A stretch of 64,000 bases of DNA from Astropecten irregularis (Eukaryota; Echinodermata; Asteroidea; Paxillosida; Astropectinidae): NCBI GenBank assembly GCA_963971285.1, contig OZ020246.1, forward strand, positions 20,195,217-20,259,216. Reading direction: 5' to 3'. Below the pieces are notes generated by a model that was given only the letters and a program-made list of their open reading frames with translations, was not told where the DNA came from and ran no database searches. Every line of letters begins with the position of its first letter. The stretch's first letter is position 1. The translations under genes and the position numbers were made by a program. Positions 39,284-51,248 of the stretch are shown here, piece after piece.

Positions 39284-39803
39284 GGGGCCGTCCATAAAGT
39301 ACATACGCACGAAATGGCGACTTTTTTGACCCCCTCCCCCTTTGTACGCATGGCGTACGCAGTGGTCCAAACATCCCCCCCCCCCACCTGTACGCATACG
39401 CATTCCACATTTTTTTTTTAGGTTTTTCACTTCTCGTGGTACCTTGCTTTAGCATCATTAAAATGTCACAGTAATCCGGGCTGGTACCATTATTGGGACG
39501 TCACTTTCAAATTCTTAAACGAATGACTTAAGTGTAAAAGGTTTTTATGCATTTACAGATGTATTAATTTACTATTTTTAATTATGTCGAATAAGAAAAC
39601 AAAGACAAAACAAAACAATCCCGCTGCTTTTTTCTCATTTTTTCCTCTCTTTTCGCGGCATATGATTATGCAAATTGTTTGTTTGTGTACGGTATGCATT
39701 GGCCTGAACCCCCCTCCCTCCCTGTACGCATGGCGTATGCATCGGTAACAACCCCCCCCCCCCCCCTCCCCCCTTCGTGCATACGTACTTTATGGACGGC
39801 CCC
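39284..39803. repeat. Inverted-end transposon, GGGGCCGTCCATAAAGTA family
   Basis: Left end GGGGCCGTCCATAAAGTACA and right end TACTTTATGGACGGCCCC are inverted; TAT flanks both sides. Inside are paired blocks TGTACGCATGGCGTACGCA and CATGGCGTATGCAT with C-runs. A related left half lies at 63408-63600. The same end sequence is frequent in marine invertebrate genomes (general knowledge). Confidence 0.8.
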
Positions 39804-40017
39804 TATGCACTGTTAACTTTCCACTGGTATGTGCGAAGTGATCTCAACTCCGTCTTTCAATCTACTCAAAATCGAAATCTAAGACTACAACTCTAAATGT
39901 AGCTGTACATTGTAACTGACGTACCTCAAAATAGGTACAGGCAGTGTAGGTATAATAGGTTTGATAATAGTGTAAAATCTTTTCAGGAAGAATTCCACCG
40001 ACAAAGATCACTTATTA

Positions 40018-40386
40018 GGGCGCCCCTTTTCATCACTGTGGTTCTCATTTCTTTTTCATCTTGAGGGAGGGTCGGTCGTTTGGTAGGAAAAAAATGTGGC
40101 TGTATACACAAAACCTAAAGAAAATGATGAGAAATGTTAATTGTATTCCCTGTAATTTCGTTTGAATATTTTTCTTTTTATTTCTGTGATAGAAAGTATA
40201 ATAATGTAGGCCTATGTAGGCAAAATTTGTCTCCAGAAATTCTGGGAATTTTTTTTATTTAATTTATATTATTTCATTCTGAAAAGGGTCGGCGGCAAAA
40301 GAAAAATCTTCTTTTTTTTTCTTCGGTCGGAGCCCAAAATATGGGTAGGTCGGAAATGAGAACCACAGTAATAAAAAGGGGCGCCC
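40018..40386. repeat. Harbinger-like MITE with TTA target duplication
   Basis: Left end GGGCGCCCCTTTTCATCACT and right end TAATAAAAAGGGGCGCCC, with CTGTGGTTCTCATTTC and GAAATGAGAACCACAG inside. TTA lies at both flanks (40015-40017 and 40387-40389). 369 bp, no coding capacity. Confidence 0.8.
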
Positions 40387-40493
40387 TTATACATAAAACT
40401 ATGGAACCGCCAGAGAGCGTTTTGAGAAAAATTGATGCGGCTGCATTCAAGGTGTATAATTTACAGGTAGGTTAAAAAAACCTGTAGTAAAAC

Positions 40494-40966
40494 CATAGAG
40501 CTATATTAAAATTACTAGAGCGCTAGCTCCGTGTACAAAGTGATGCCCGCTGGGCGCTTCCATGTTTGTGCAAAAAACCTATGGAGAGCCCACAATTTTG
40601 TATGTTTTTTGTACGTTCATTTGCATACTGCGTTGTGTTCTATACGGGTGAGTCATCGAAGCCAAATACGCCCGAAATCCGACGCACCTCCGGTAAATGC
40701 GCGTTTCATTTAGGGCCGTGCGCGCACACGCTCTGCACTTCAGTCACGCAATGATTGCATGCGTCATAAAGTCGCGCTACGGGTACCGTTCACGCATACT
40801 TGCGCGTTGCATATAGAGTACACTCTTCGAAAGGCATTCCAGTCAAAGTGTTCTTGTTCCACAGACACGCACACAAATTCAAAATGACTGCACCCAGACG
40901 GCTTCAAAACGTCTACTCACGGAGAACGCAGAGCTAGCGCTCTAGTAATTTTAATATAGCTCTATG
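40494..40966. repeat. hAT-like MITE with perfect 8-bp target duplication, nested in another repeat
   Basis: About 36-bp inverted ends starting CATAGAGCTATATTAAAATT. AGTAAAAC lies at 40486-40493 and again at 40967-40974. The surrounding sequence (40399-40485 plus 40967-41105) is one interrupted copy of the element seen at 44123-44373. Confidence 0.85.
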
Positions 40967-41647
40967 AGTAAAACTCACTTTTCAGATATGCTACCCCAGT
41001 GTTATACACAGGCTGAGATTGAAGTTCATCATGACTTGCTCCAATAAGTTATCTCTTGGAGGATATAATCCTTTTTCAGTAATAGTCATCAGTGGAATTC
41101 CTTCCCTCTTTTCTTATATACAACTTAAACTGTTTAAGAAGAAGGTGGTAACTGTGAACCAATTCACAAAAAAGAAATCTCTTTATTTAATTCAACTAAA
41201 AAACCCATGCACAAACCCTTCGTGGATATCGAATGATCGTTTTCCCCTAAAGAACTTGGTTTGCTTTTTATTTGTTTAGGCCAATCTTTAATACCTCATT
41301 GTCCTCATGCCGGACTTCTTTCACTATAAAATGATCTTTTGCCAGTGGTAAGTTCCTGCTGGCATGACATCAGTCAAAGGAAATGGCGTTTGAAAGAAAA
41401 AGCAACTTGTGCGGGAAAAGGAAACAGGATCTTTGGGCAAGATTTTCGTATGATAAAGCATGACTTGCACATGTTGCAGACTGTATGGATAAATCCATAA
41501 TATTAACAATGTCAGCTCAATTTTCAAGCTGATTTGCGATATTTTTGTTGTCAATTGGGAACATTTTCTGTGCAAGTACCATAAAGTATGATTTGTTTCC
41601 TTGATTCTGTGGGATTCGCGCTAGATAGACTGACTGCGGAAAGGGTC

Positions 41648-41755
41648 GAGTTGTACCCCAAAAATGAGACCCAAGTCAACTCGTACCAAGGTCATCTCGT
41701 ACCCAAGTTAACTTGTATCCAGGTTAAGTCGTACCCGAGTCAAGTCGTACCCCAT
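41648..41755. repeat. Degenerate 16-17 bp tandem repeat
   Basis: Six or so units of the form AAGTCAACTCGTACCC, varying at several positions (AAGGTCATCTCGTACCC, AAGTTAACTTGTATCC, GAGTCAAGTCGTACCC). Confidence 0.75.
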
Positions 41756-42206
41756 TACTGCACAAGGCATGCGGCTGCCGCCAACAGACTTCGAAGCTGT
41801 CATACTCCGTGCGTGTATTTTGACTTCTATGAAAAGATTGAATTAAGATGAATAAAACTACAACTAGGCCAACTGTCTGTCTGTTTTAATTTTGCCGTAT
41901 TTTAATCACTCGTCGGGGTGAGGCAGTCATTATGCCACAGATCGGCATTAGTGTCTTTTACGACACCCATATTATTTTCAGTATTTATTTTTGGTATTAA
42001 AGATGGAGAATAACGATTGTTAAAAAAATGAAACAAATACAAATCCTCATTTATAGGGCATATCAGAACTCTCTCATAATATACAATGGGGCTGGTTTTT
42101 GTTTATTATTTGGTAATATTGTAAGTAAAATTGGATGATAATTGTAAATTCTGAGGACTATTTACCCAAACTGGCCGTGGGTGGCGCTATTTAAATTTAT
42201 GTCAAT

Positions 42207-42528
42207 GTGTGACGTAGTCGAGGGGATACGGTCCACGAACGAATCCCCTCGGTGCGCGGGAGTTGTATGGGATTTCCAATGAGTTTTGTGTACATGCGGT
42301 TTCTGTATGCTAAAACTGTCTGAATCACTCCTTGAATGATCATTACTATTCGATTGGTACATTGATTATTCATCGATGCTGTATTCCTCCCAAGGACGGT
42401 CGCTATATGTATCATTTTCAGCCATTTTACTAACGAAATGATGGGAGTACATGTATTGCGTGTGGGTTTATAATATGTAACACACTGTGTATAAATATTC
42501 ATAAGGAAAGCGAATCCCCTCTTCTACG
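42207..42528. repeat. Inverted-end element, GTGACGTAGTCGAGGGGAT type
   Basis: Left end GTGACGTAGTCGAGGGGATA and right end GAATCCCCTCTTCTACGTCA pair. The interior is AT-rich with no coding capacity. Confidence 0.6.
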
Positions 42529-42829
42529 TCATCAACTTGAGGAAAACATGAATATTCATGATATGTAAATGAACAAAAAACCGGCAAATTCGAGAGAAAA
42601 TTGCTTATTCTTGGCGAATGCGGAACGGTAAAAAGTGGCTTAAAATTCACATCAAGAAACTTCTAATAGTGAGGGTTACTGATATGTTTACCTTAATTGG
42701 AGCTAGGTGAACACAATTTTATGTGAACATCTTATTTTTCGAAATCGTTGGAGTCCATCTTTAAACTGTTTTTATTTTCACTGAAATATTGCCGAAATAT
42801 GTTCATTTTAGGGTTTACAGGGGCCGATT

Positions 42830-42967
42830 TCATAAAACTTACGACGCATCGCAGAGTTAAGACGCATCCTTTCTCTATGGACTCATCGCATAGATGCGAC
42901 ACGTCGCAGCTAGAACTCGTCGCAAATCGAGTTGCGACGCGTCGCAGAGCTTTATGAAATCGGCCCC
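42830..42967. repeat. Palindromic MITE, GGGGCCGATTTCATAAAAC type
   Basis: Ends GGGGCCGATTTCATAAA and CTTTATGAAATCGGCCCC. The centre is rich in GACGCGTCGC/GCGACG inverted motifs. Same architecture as the GGGGTCGATTTC family but a distinct sequence. Confidence 0.8.
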
Positions 42968-44122
42968 AGGACCCATGAATAAATTTGCTTTAAGTAACAA
43001 ATATCATTTTGGAACAGAAAAAGCTAAATAAATACTGAAAATAGGCCTAAAAATGGGTGGCATAAAAGACACTAACCCCAACAGATCGCCGATTAACAGC
43101 CATTTTAGGGGTGGAGAATTATGGACTCGAGATTTCCAAGTTAGACGTCCTGTAGCCCTATATTAGGTATGTGACAAAAAATTTCAAAACCAAGACATCT
43201 CTTAGTCAGTTATATTTTTGGAAAGAGCATAAAATTAGCTTTAAAATGGCACCAGAACCAAGTTCATAGCCCAAATATTAAGAAAGTTACATAATTTATT
43301 GATTTTTAAATCACGACTGAAATTGGTCCATCATTCACCATGGATACGAATGGGACAGAATGTGACCGTTTTGACTGTTTTAACCAGGCTGTAATGTCAT
43401 TGTAAAAGTTATTGTAACTTCCTTGTTTTTTTATGTATTTAAATGGGGTAAAAAACATATAAATGCATAGAACCAGTACAATTAGAAGGTGATAATATCC
43501 TTTATTAATTAGGCCTTTAATGAGTATTAATTTTGATTAATGATTAATTAACACTGGTTAGCTCACCAGTAGTTGGATTGACCATATTCAGTTATGTCAC
43601 TTGTAATGTATTTTTTCACAACCTTTGCACAATTATCATGGTCAAAAACATGGTTTCGGTCCATGGATTTGTTTCTTATTTGAACTGAATGTTGATTAAT
43701 AAATATACTAACAAGAAAAACAGTTTTAAGACAAATGCATACATTCCTTTAGGAAGAATTTCCATGTAATGTTTGACCTTCGTCTTCCATCAAAGAAAAA
43801 CCCAACTTCCCAGTAACGGAAAATTATAAGTTGCAAATCATTAGAAAGAAAAATGTGTCTACTATATCATCAGTTTGGTAGTTTAAGATGATGATGAAAG
43901 GGCAATTTGTGCAGAGTCAATAACAGCACACTCACCATGCGCACTGAAGCATGTCATGAAAAAGTGGCTGGTGCCACAGACACACAGTTTACATGGACGA
44001 TTGTCACATACCTACCTATATATGACAACAACGTCAGGAGTAATTGGGCTACAGTACAGTTACTGCAGCTAGGGCCTACGGGCCTTTACGGAATGGGACT
44101 TGAGTCTAGGCTAGGCCTTTGT
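42968..44122. other. Intergenic, no recognised feature
   Basis: AT-rich DNA. I see no coding exon, RNA gene or clear repeat boundary here. Confidence 0.4.
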
Positions 44123-44373
44123 GGAAAGAATTCCACTGATGGCCATCACTTGTGCACAAACCTATGGGACCAACAGCGTTTTGATAAAAATGGCTACCGC
44201 TGCATTCGAAGTGTATAATTGTAGGTAAAAAAACCCTGAAAATCTCACTTTTTAGATAAGCTACACCAGTTTTTACACCAGAGATTGAAGTTCATTATGA
44301 CTTGCAATCAAATAAGTTAACTTTTGGAGAAAATAACCCTGTTTCCATCATGGCCGTCAGTGGAATTCTTTCC
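44123..44373. repeat. Inverted-end element, GGAAAGAATTCCACTGATGGCC family (best copy)
   Basis: Left end GGAAAGAATTCCACTGATGG and right end CGTCAGTGGAATTCTTTCC are inverted. Other copies: 15959-16217 and 40399-41105. It is followed at 44392-44552 by a copy of the 3588-3790 element. Confidence 0.8.
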
Positions 44374-45233
44374 GCATTTGCTTTTCTACTGTCATTTTGT
44401 GTCTTAAATGAAATGAAGGGCTTGAGATACAATCATACATGGCGAAGCTTGAGCCTTTCCCCGGCTTCATCATGTGGCCCAATCCCTTCGTTTCATTTTG
44501 TGGGCTTCAAATGACTACGTTAGTTTCGTAAAGGCCCTATTGTTAGACCCCCAATTACCGAACAAGAAAACATTGGCACTCACAAAAAGTTGATCACTCA
44601 CTCCCACTCCGAGTAGAAGCACTTACATGCCACATCGGATCGGGTGATATCTAGTAGTAAGCCTAACGTTAGTAATTGTAGTAATACTAACACTCACAGA
44701 AAGGGTGGGGTACGGTCTGTCTCTTCTACGAAATGTTTACCGCACTGTTAACATACAATGCATGATCATGACATTGAAAAAATAATGACTCACGATGCAT
44801 AATTATGCGATGTAAACAGTGTTGATCACGTACGTAAAATGCCTTCACAGTTTTGTGCGAACTTTGATTATAGGCTAGCGCCCTCTTTAGTCTCTGGAAA
44901 CCTAGGTACAGAAAAACCACTCATCCACCCAATAAAAAAAAAAAATGTTATTGCTCACTCGATCATGGAGGAAGAAATAGATCTTCCTCCCTCAAATGCT
45001 CATTATCATGGAGATCAGAGATGGAAATATATATTTTACCTCCATATGCTTACATAAAGAAAGCCTCCCCTTAAGTACATGTAGTTTAATCGGATCCATA
45101 AGGACTAAATGAAATGAATGCCGGTAGGCGGGGTCGGGCAATTATCTCTATCAGTGTGGGTGGGGCCTAGATTAATTAAGAAAACGGATGGCGGCAGTTG
45201 GCCGTGAGGGGGTGTGAGGTTCCCCACCCTTAA

Positions 45234-45556
45234 AGGTAGTATCATACTTTGGTAAGAAACCAAAACAGAAATATTCACAGAGGGCTTATAACTTACAGGG
45301 TATGAAGATGGTGGTGGTAGAAACATACCGTTAAAATGTTTCCACCTGAAATGGTGTATTTATCCAGAAATTAGTAAAACAACGTCCGAAAATCTTTTTG
45401 ATCGTTTAAAAGATCAAGAATACAAGAGAAAAGACTTAAGAAATACTGTGGCTGTTTTCACTGTTTTCTCAAAAAGTGGGCACCGCATGGGACTGAAATT
45501 TTCACAGATGACTGTCACTGTATCTGTCTTGGTTTCTTACTAGTATGATACTACCT
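45234..45556. repeat. TTAA-flanked MITE, AGGTAGTATCATACTTTGGT ends
   Basis: Inverted ends AGGTAGTATCATACTTTGGT and TAGTATGATACTACCT, with TTAA on both sides (45230-45233 and 45557-45560). Other copies: 24436-24792, 47222-47337, 57192-57547, and partial ones at 46152-46445 and 58892-58986. Confidence 0.85.
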
Positions 45557-45560
45557 TTAA

Positions 45561-46151
45561 TGTCCCTAATTACACACGAGAAAGTTTATTGTCTCACATG
45601 GTCTCACACTATACAACGTGCACTGTGTTCATCAGTCTAATCATTAGCGTCGCTCTGTTGAGCTGCCAATTTCATTTGAATGTACACAAGGCCGGCAAAT
45701 GCAAGGACATTTTCCTGTTGCTGAAAAATCCTGAAAAAGTACAATACACACTGGAATAAGAACAGCTTAAAACGACGTCACAATCATTAGCCAATCAGTT
45801 GGGAAAGTACGAAAATATATTTTACCAACACTGTTAAAGGCCAATCACGTTTCCAATTTCCTGGCTCTTCTTACGCCAGCAGGGTTGTAATGTTTCTGGA
45901 TTCATCAGGAAGGTTAAACTTTCTGTTATGTTTCCTCCTAATTACACATAAGAAAGTTAAATGTCTCACACTATACAACGTGCACTGTGTCCCAGGCGCG
46001 GTTCTACGAGGGGATACGGGGGGGGGGGGGGGGGGCTGTAGCCCCCCAAAAATGTGTCTAGCCCCCCCCCCCCCTAATGCAAATGAAAAATAAAATTCTT
46101 GGAAAAAACGGGATCTTTTCAGTTATTAGGCGCCAATTACATAAAAGAAAA
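45561..46151. repeat. Duplicated block shared with 46448-46520 and 47030-47217
   Basis: Contains TGTCCCTAATTACACA..GAGAAAGTTTATTGTCTCACA (also at 46448) and GGAATAAGAACAGCTTAAAACGACG through TTCCTGGCTCTTC..GGTTAAACTTTCTGTT (also at 47038-47217). An inserted G/C-run element with CAGGCGCGGTTCTA begins at 45994. Confidence 0.7.
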
Positions 46152-47221
46152 AGACAGTCATCTGTGAAAATTGCAGTCCCATACGTTGTGCCCACTTTTT
46201 GAGAAAACAGTGAAAAACAGCCACAGTATTTCTAAGTCTTTTCTCTTCTATTTTTGATCTTTTAAAAGATCAAAAAGATTTTCGGTCATTGTTTTACTAA
46301 TTTCTGGATAAATACACCATTTCAGGCGGAAACATTTTAACGGTATGTTTCTACCACCACCATCTTCATACCCTGTAAGTAATAATATAGGTAAATCTGA
46401 ACATTTCTGTTTTGGTTTCTAACCAAAGTATGATACTACCGGACCTTTAATGTCCCTAATTACACATGAGAAAGTTTATTGTCTCACACATACAACTTGC
46501 ACTGTGTTCATCAGGGTGCAGACCATGCAGTTAATAAATTCCCATATGGCTCCCATGCTAAATAGCCAGTTTCAAAAAGTTATTAAAAATACTCCAAAGT
46601 TTCTCAGACACTATGCAGCTTTACACCAAAATGAAGCTGAAAACTTCAATTTTCATTTTCTTTTCAATTTTCTATAGGGTAACCAATGACTTTTTGAGAA
46701 AAATCCATCCAAAGGAAAATATCCTGAAAACGGGTGTTGACTGGGTGCCAGACTCAAAAAATGTACTCCTCCCCTACAGGCCCAAGTAGAGCGAGTTTAT
46801 AGGGCCAGAATTCATTCAAACAGCTCAAAGTTGAAAGTCCAAACTCTGGCGACCGGGTTCCATCCATTTTCTTTACAAGACTTCCCATGTAGGGCCCAGC
46901 AAAGGATTTTATAAGAAATATTTTGAGGGTATACAAAAGCTTTATGAGCTCCACGGATAGGCTCCCATGCACATAAATGTACAAAAGGCAAATACAATTG
47001 AATTCTCCCGCTGCTGAAAAAAAAAACAATACACACTGGAATAAGAACAGCTTAAAACGACGGCACATTCATTAGCCAATCAGTAGGGAAAGTACGAAAA
47101 TATATCGAACCAAGCACTATTAAAGGCAAATCACGTTTCCAATTTCCTGGCTCTTCCAACACCAGCAGGGTAATGTTTCTGGATTAATCAGAAGGTTAAA
47201 CTTTCTGTTGTTTCCTCTTAA

Positions 47222-47337
47222 AGGTAATATCATACTTTGCCGGTTTTTAAAATCTTCTAAAAGACCAAAAAGAGTTTCGATCGTTGTTTTACTAATTTCT
47301 GGATAAATGCACCAAATGATATTACCTTTAAAAAGTA
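47222..47337. repeat. Internally deleted TTAA MITE
   Basis: 116 bp copy keeping both ends (AGGTAATATCATACTTTG; ATGATATTACCT) and TTAA at both flanks. Confidence 0.8.
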
Positions 47338-47446
47338 CTTATTTAAAGTTGTTGGCATCAAAATTCCCATAAAAGGGCAATAATCATTGTAACGCATTTC
47401 CTTTTCTTTAGCCAAACTGATAAAAATGTTCTGCACTTGTTTTTGG

Positions 47447-49252
47447 GTAGCATATGTTGGTGCAACGCTGGGCCGAGTATTGAATACGCATCACGTACTA
47501 CGTCCGTATCCGTATCCGGATCCGACCCCAAATCCGCACCACTGATATTGCGCGCGGCTACCTATACATTACTGTATGTACAATCGCCTGTAATGTACAT
47601 GCACCCGAGTTATTCTCGGCTGAGACGAGCGCTTACTCCTCACAGGGTTGCTCCACATCTTAACTTATACTAGTGTACATTGTAGTAAATTATTCTCGGC
47701 TGAGACGAGCGCCTATACTCTTCACAGGGTTGCTCCACATCTTAACTTATTTATACTAGTGTACATTGTAATAAATTATTCTCGGCTGAGACGAGCGCCT
47801 ATACTCTTCTCAGGGTTGCTCCACATCTTAACTTATGCTAGTGTACATTGTAGTAAATTATTCTCGGCTGAGACGAGCGCCTAAACTCTTCACAGGGTTG
47901 CTCCACATCTTAACTTATACTAGTGTACATTGTAGTAAATTATTCTCGGCTGAGACGAGCGCCTATACTCTTCACAGGGTTGCTCCACATCTTAACTTAT
48001 ACTAGTGTACATTGTAGTAAATTATTCTCGGCTGAGACGAGCGCCTATACTCTTCACAGGGTTGCTCCACATCTTAACTTATACTAGTGTACATTGTAAT
48101 AAATTATTCTCGGCTGAGACGAGCGCCTATACTCTTCACAGGGTTGCTCCACATCTTAACTTATACTAGTGTACATTGTAGTAAATTATTCTCGGCTGAG
48201 ACGAGCGCCTATACTCTTCACAGGGTTGCTCCATAACTTAACTCATACTAGTGTACATTGTAATAAATTATTCTCGGCTGAGACGAGCGCCTATACTCTT
48301 CACAGGGTTGCTCCACATCTTAACTTATTTATACTAGTGTACATTGTAGTAAATTATTCTCGGCTGAGACGAGCGCCTATACTCTTCACAGGGTTGCTCC
48401 ACATCTTAACTTATACTCGTGTATATTGTGATCAATTATTCTCGGCTGAGACGAGCGCCGACTCTTCACAGGGTTGCTCCACAACTTAACTCATACTAGT
48501 ATACATTGTAATAAATTATTCTCGGCTGAGACGAGCGCCTATACTCCTCACAGGGTTGCTCCACATCTTAACTTATACTAGTGTACATTGTAGTAAATTA
48601 TTCTCGGCTGAGACGAGCGCCTATACTCTTCCGGGGTTGCTCCACATCTTAACTTATTTATACTAGTGTACATTGTAATAAATTATTCTCGGCTGAGACG
48701 AGCGCCTATACTCTTCTCAGGGTTGCTCCACATCTTAACTTATGCTAGTGTACATTGTAGTAAATTATTCTCGGCTGAGACGAGCGCCTATACTCTTCAC
48801 AGGGTTGCTCCACATCTTAACTTATACTAGTGTACATTGTAGTAAATTATTCTCGGCTGAGACGAGCGCCTATACTCTTCACAGGGTTGCTCCACATCTT
48901 AACTTATTTATACTAGTGTACATTGTAGTAAATTATTCTCGGCTGAGACGAGCGCCTATACTCTTCACAGGGTTGCACCATAATTTACTACAAACTGTAT
49001 ACGAGTACAGTATAATTGAAGTTGTGGAGCAACCCTGTGAAGAGTAAGCGCTCGTCTCAGCCGAGAATAACTCGGGTGCACGTGCATGTACATTGTACAT
49101 ACAGTATACAGGCGATTGTACATACAGTAATGTATAGGTAGGCGCGCGCAATATCAGTGGTGCGGATTTGGGGTCGGATCCGGATACGGATACGGACGTA
49201 GTGCGTGATGCGTATTCAATACTCGGCCCAGCGTTGCACCAACATATGCTAC
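47447..49252. mobile_element. Foldback transposon with long inverted ends and internal minisatellite
   Basis: Left end GTAGCATATGTTGGTGCAAC and right end GTTGCACCAACATATGCTAC; inverted homology runs about 200-230 bp inward (47447-47660 against 49020-49252) and includes CGTATCCGTATCCGGATCC and TTGCGCGCG. CTTGTTTTTGG is duplicated at the outer borders (47436-47446 and 49253-49263). The centre is the tandem array described separately. There is no transposase frame, so it must be non-autonomous. Confidence 0.88.
47611..48990. repeat. Minisatellite array, about 17 units of 80-86 bp
   Basis: Each unit runs ATTCTCGGCTGAGACGAGCG, then CACAGGGTTGCTCCACATC, TTAACTTATACTAGTGTACAT and TGTAGTAAATT (pieces given separately). 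Units are mostly 82 bp, with an 86 bp variant carrying TTTA; starts lie near 47611, 47691, 47777, 47859, 47941 and onward to 48935. One inverted unit sits at about 49020-49070 in the right arm. Confidence 0.9.
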
Positions 49253-49263
49253 CTTGTTTTTGG

Positions 49264-51246
49264 CTCTGAATGGTTTTTGATTGGGACGCCCTCTGTCGAC
49301 AAGCTAGGCAACGGATATTATGTGATAAGATCCAATTGATCGTACATGGACTTTGCGACGTCTTGCTGGAAGAGTGGATAATTTTCGCTAAAATCGCTTA
49401 TTCCGTCCATAAAAAGTGCAAGAGTAAGTACATTTTGGATTGATATGTATCCTGCTGTCACGTAGGCGCCATTGAAGTATGGTATCATTCATTATTTAAG
49501 TGGTGAGTCCGTGATTATTAAGTCGATTTGAACAATTTTTTAGGGGAGTCATTCTTGATTCCGGTCAGTCTTGTTCCTAGACGGATTGCGTGGCCTGCGC
49601 CATTACGTAGACAAGAAATAGTCTGTAAATTATTGGAAAAGAGGTTGTTCATCGTGGAAAATGGTAAGAAGGAAGCTGGCCTAACTAAGCTAAGTCAGGA
49701 AGACTAGAGTTCAATGGCTCACAATGACTTAGCATCTGTAAATTTGTACAAACTTTAATTAGTTATACTTATAGTAATAAATAGCTCAATTTTAGTTCCG
49801 ATTTGCACTTGCAGTTCGTTAGTCGTTACTCACCACTTCCTTCCTAGTAAAGTTCCTTGCCTGGCTTCTGATTGTTATCATCAATGTTTAATTTATGTCC
49901 TGTCCTCTCTCGAGTCTCGCCGATTGTAAACAACCATGAATACGTTCTGTTGAACATGCTGTACATATAAAAAAAAACACAGCCTGGGGTCCCGAACTTT
50001 ACAATCGCCATTCTCTCCCTGAATGGGCCTACTGAAGTAGGCTTAGATCCTAATTACTTTGTCCTCACTCATTCTCATAGTCATCAATAGGCCTGGACTA
50101 GAACCAATAACTGGTGCGCTGAACTCCCTTTTTCGTAGTTTGGGGGTCGACGGTTGGTCTAACGCCCCAGAGAATCCATAGACTTTGACATTTTGTAAAC
50201 GGAAAATAATTCGACATCACAAATCGACTTAAAAATCGCTCCATCTCTTCTCCGAATATCAGGAATGGGATAAAATGCAGCATATTCGTTTGTGCTCACG
50301 ATCATTCCGTGTAGTGGAAATTTAACCCAGACGATCATTTCAGACTTTGGAGCGACCGTCATCTTGTGTGGTTCTCCGCCACACTGACTACATGCTTGTT
50401 TCTAATTTATGTTTTAGAAGAAAACTTTAGTCGGGTTTTCGTTATTTTCTTGTGACTCAAATGTCCGATTGAGCTCAAATTTTTGTTTATTATTTCATGT
50501 ACATGTATGTTTGATCAGACAAAGTGTGAGTGAGTGCTGTTCTGTGACCTTTACCAATCATGTATGAGGCAGTCCCTCATGTCCTTTAACCAGGCAGTTG
50601 TACCAGATGAACGTCCGTGGACCCTTTCGTTGATAGGTTGGAAGTGTGCAGAAGAGTCTATCTCTTACAAACATGACCCTAGGGTATGCTGGGCTATGAT
50701 CAGGGACTTCCGTCCAAAGAGGTGAAACACAGGGTCACAGGAAGGGAAAAATAGAAGTACACGTGTGTGAAACTGGGAAAGGATTGAATGGTGACCATAA
50801 CCTGGGGCTATTATTGAGTTTCACCTTGGGTTAGGTTGCCCTCGGGTTTTGTTTGTTGCAGTTTGAACATGTAAGAAGAAAACAGCAAGGTTATTGAAAT
50901 GAATATATTGTACAGACTTAAATAGCAGCAAGGTGATTGTCATGTTTGATTCAAAACAAGAACACCATGCGTGGTACAGTTTACTGGATAGAATTCCTTC
51001 CTGTGTAATGTGAATAGCAGATGGGACCTTGTTACATTAGTTTTGTTTGTAGTGGCTCTGTATAAATATACTGGCCATGTATCTGAACATTGTGTTGCCT
51101 GTGTGCAAATATATGAACATTTGCCATGAATTGACTTGAATTGAATGACACTCATGTTGCACTATTTACATAGTGTCATGTTAAGTCATCAGGCCTTATT
51201 AGCTGGCACATGATTCAGCGTCTTACTTACATAAATTTAAAAACTA
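49264..51246. other. Intergenic, no recognised gene
   Basis: Contains the repeat shared with 18620-18760 at 50420-50564. No coding exon was recognised. Confidence 0.4.
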
Positions 51247-51248
51247 TA

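Noticed and set aside
47611-48990. CRISPR-like array
   Set aside because: Units of 80-86 bp are nearly identical throughout, with no unique spacers, and the host is a eukaryote.
47648-49047. Long repetitive open frames (YSRLRRAPILFTGLLH type) in 47.6-49.0 kb
   Set aside because: They are translations of the minisatellite unit; frames change whenever a unit is 80, 82 or 86 bp, and there is no start context or homology.
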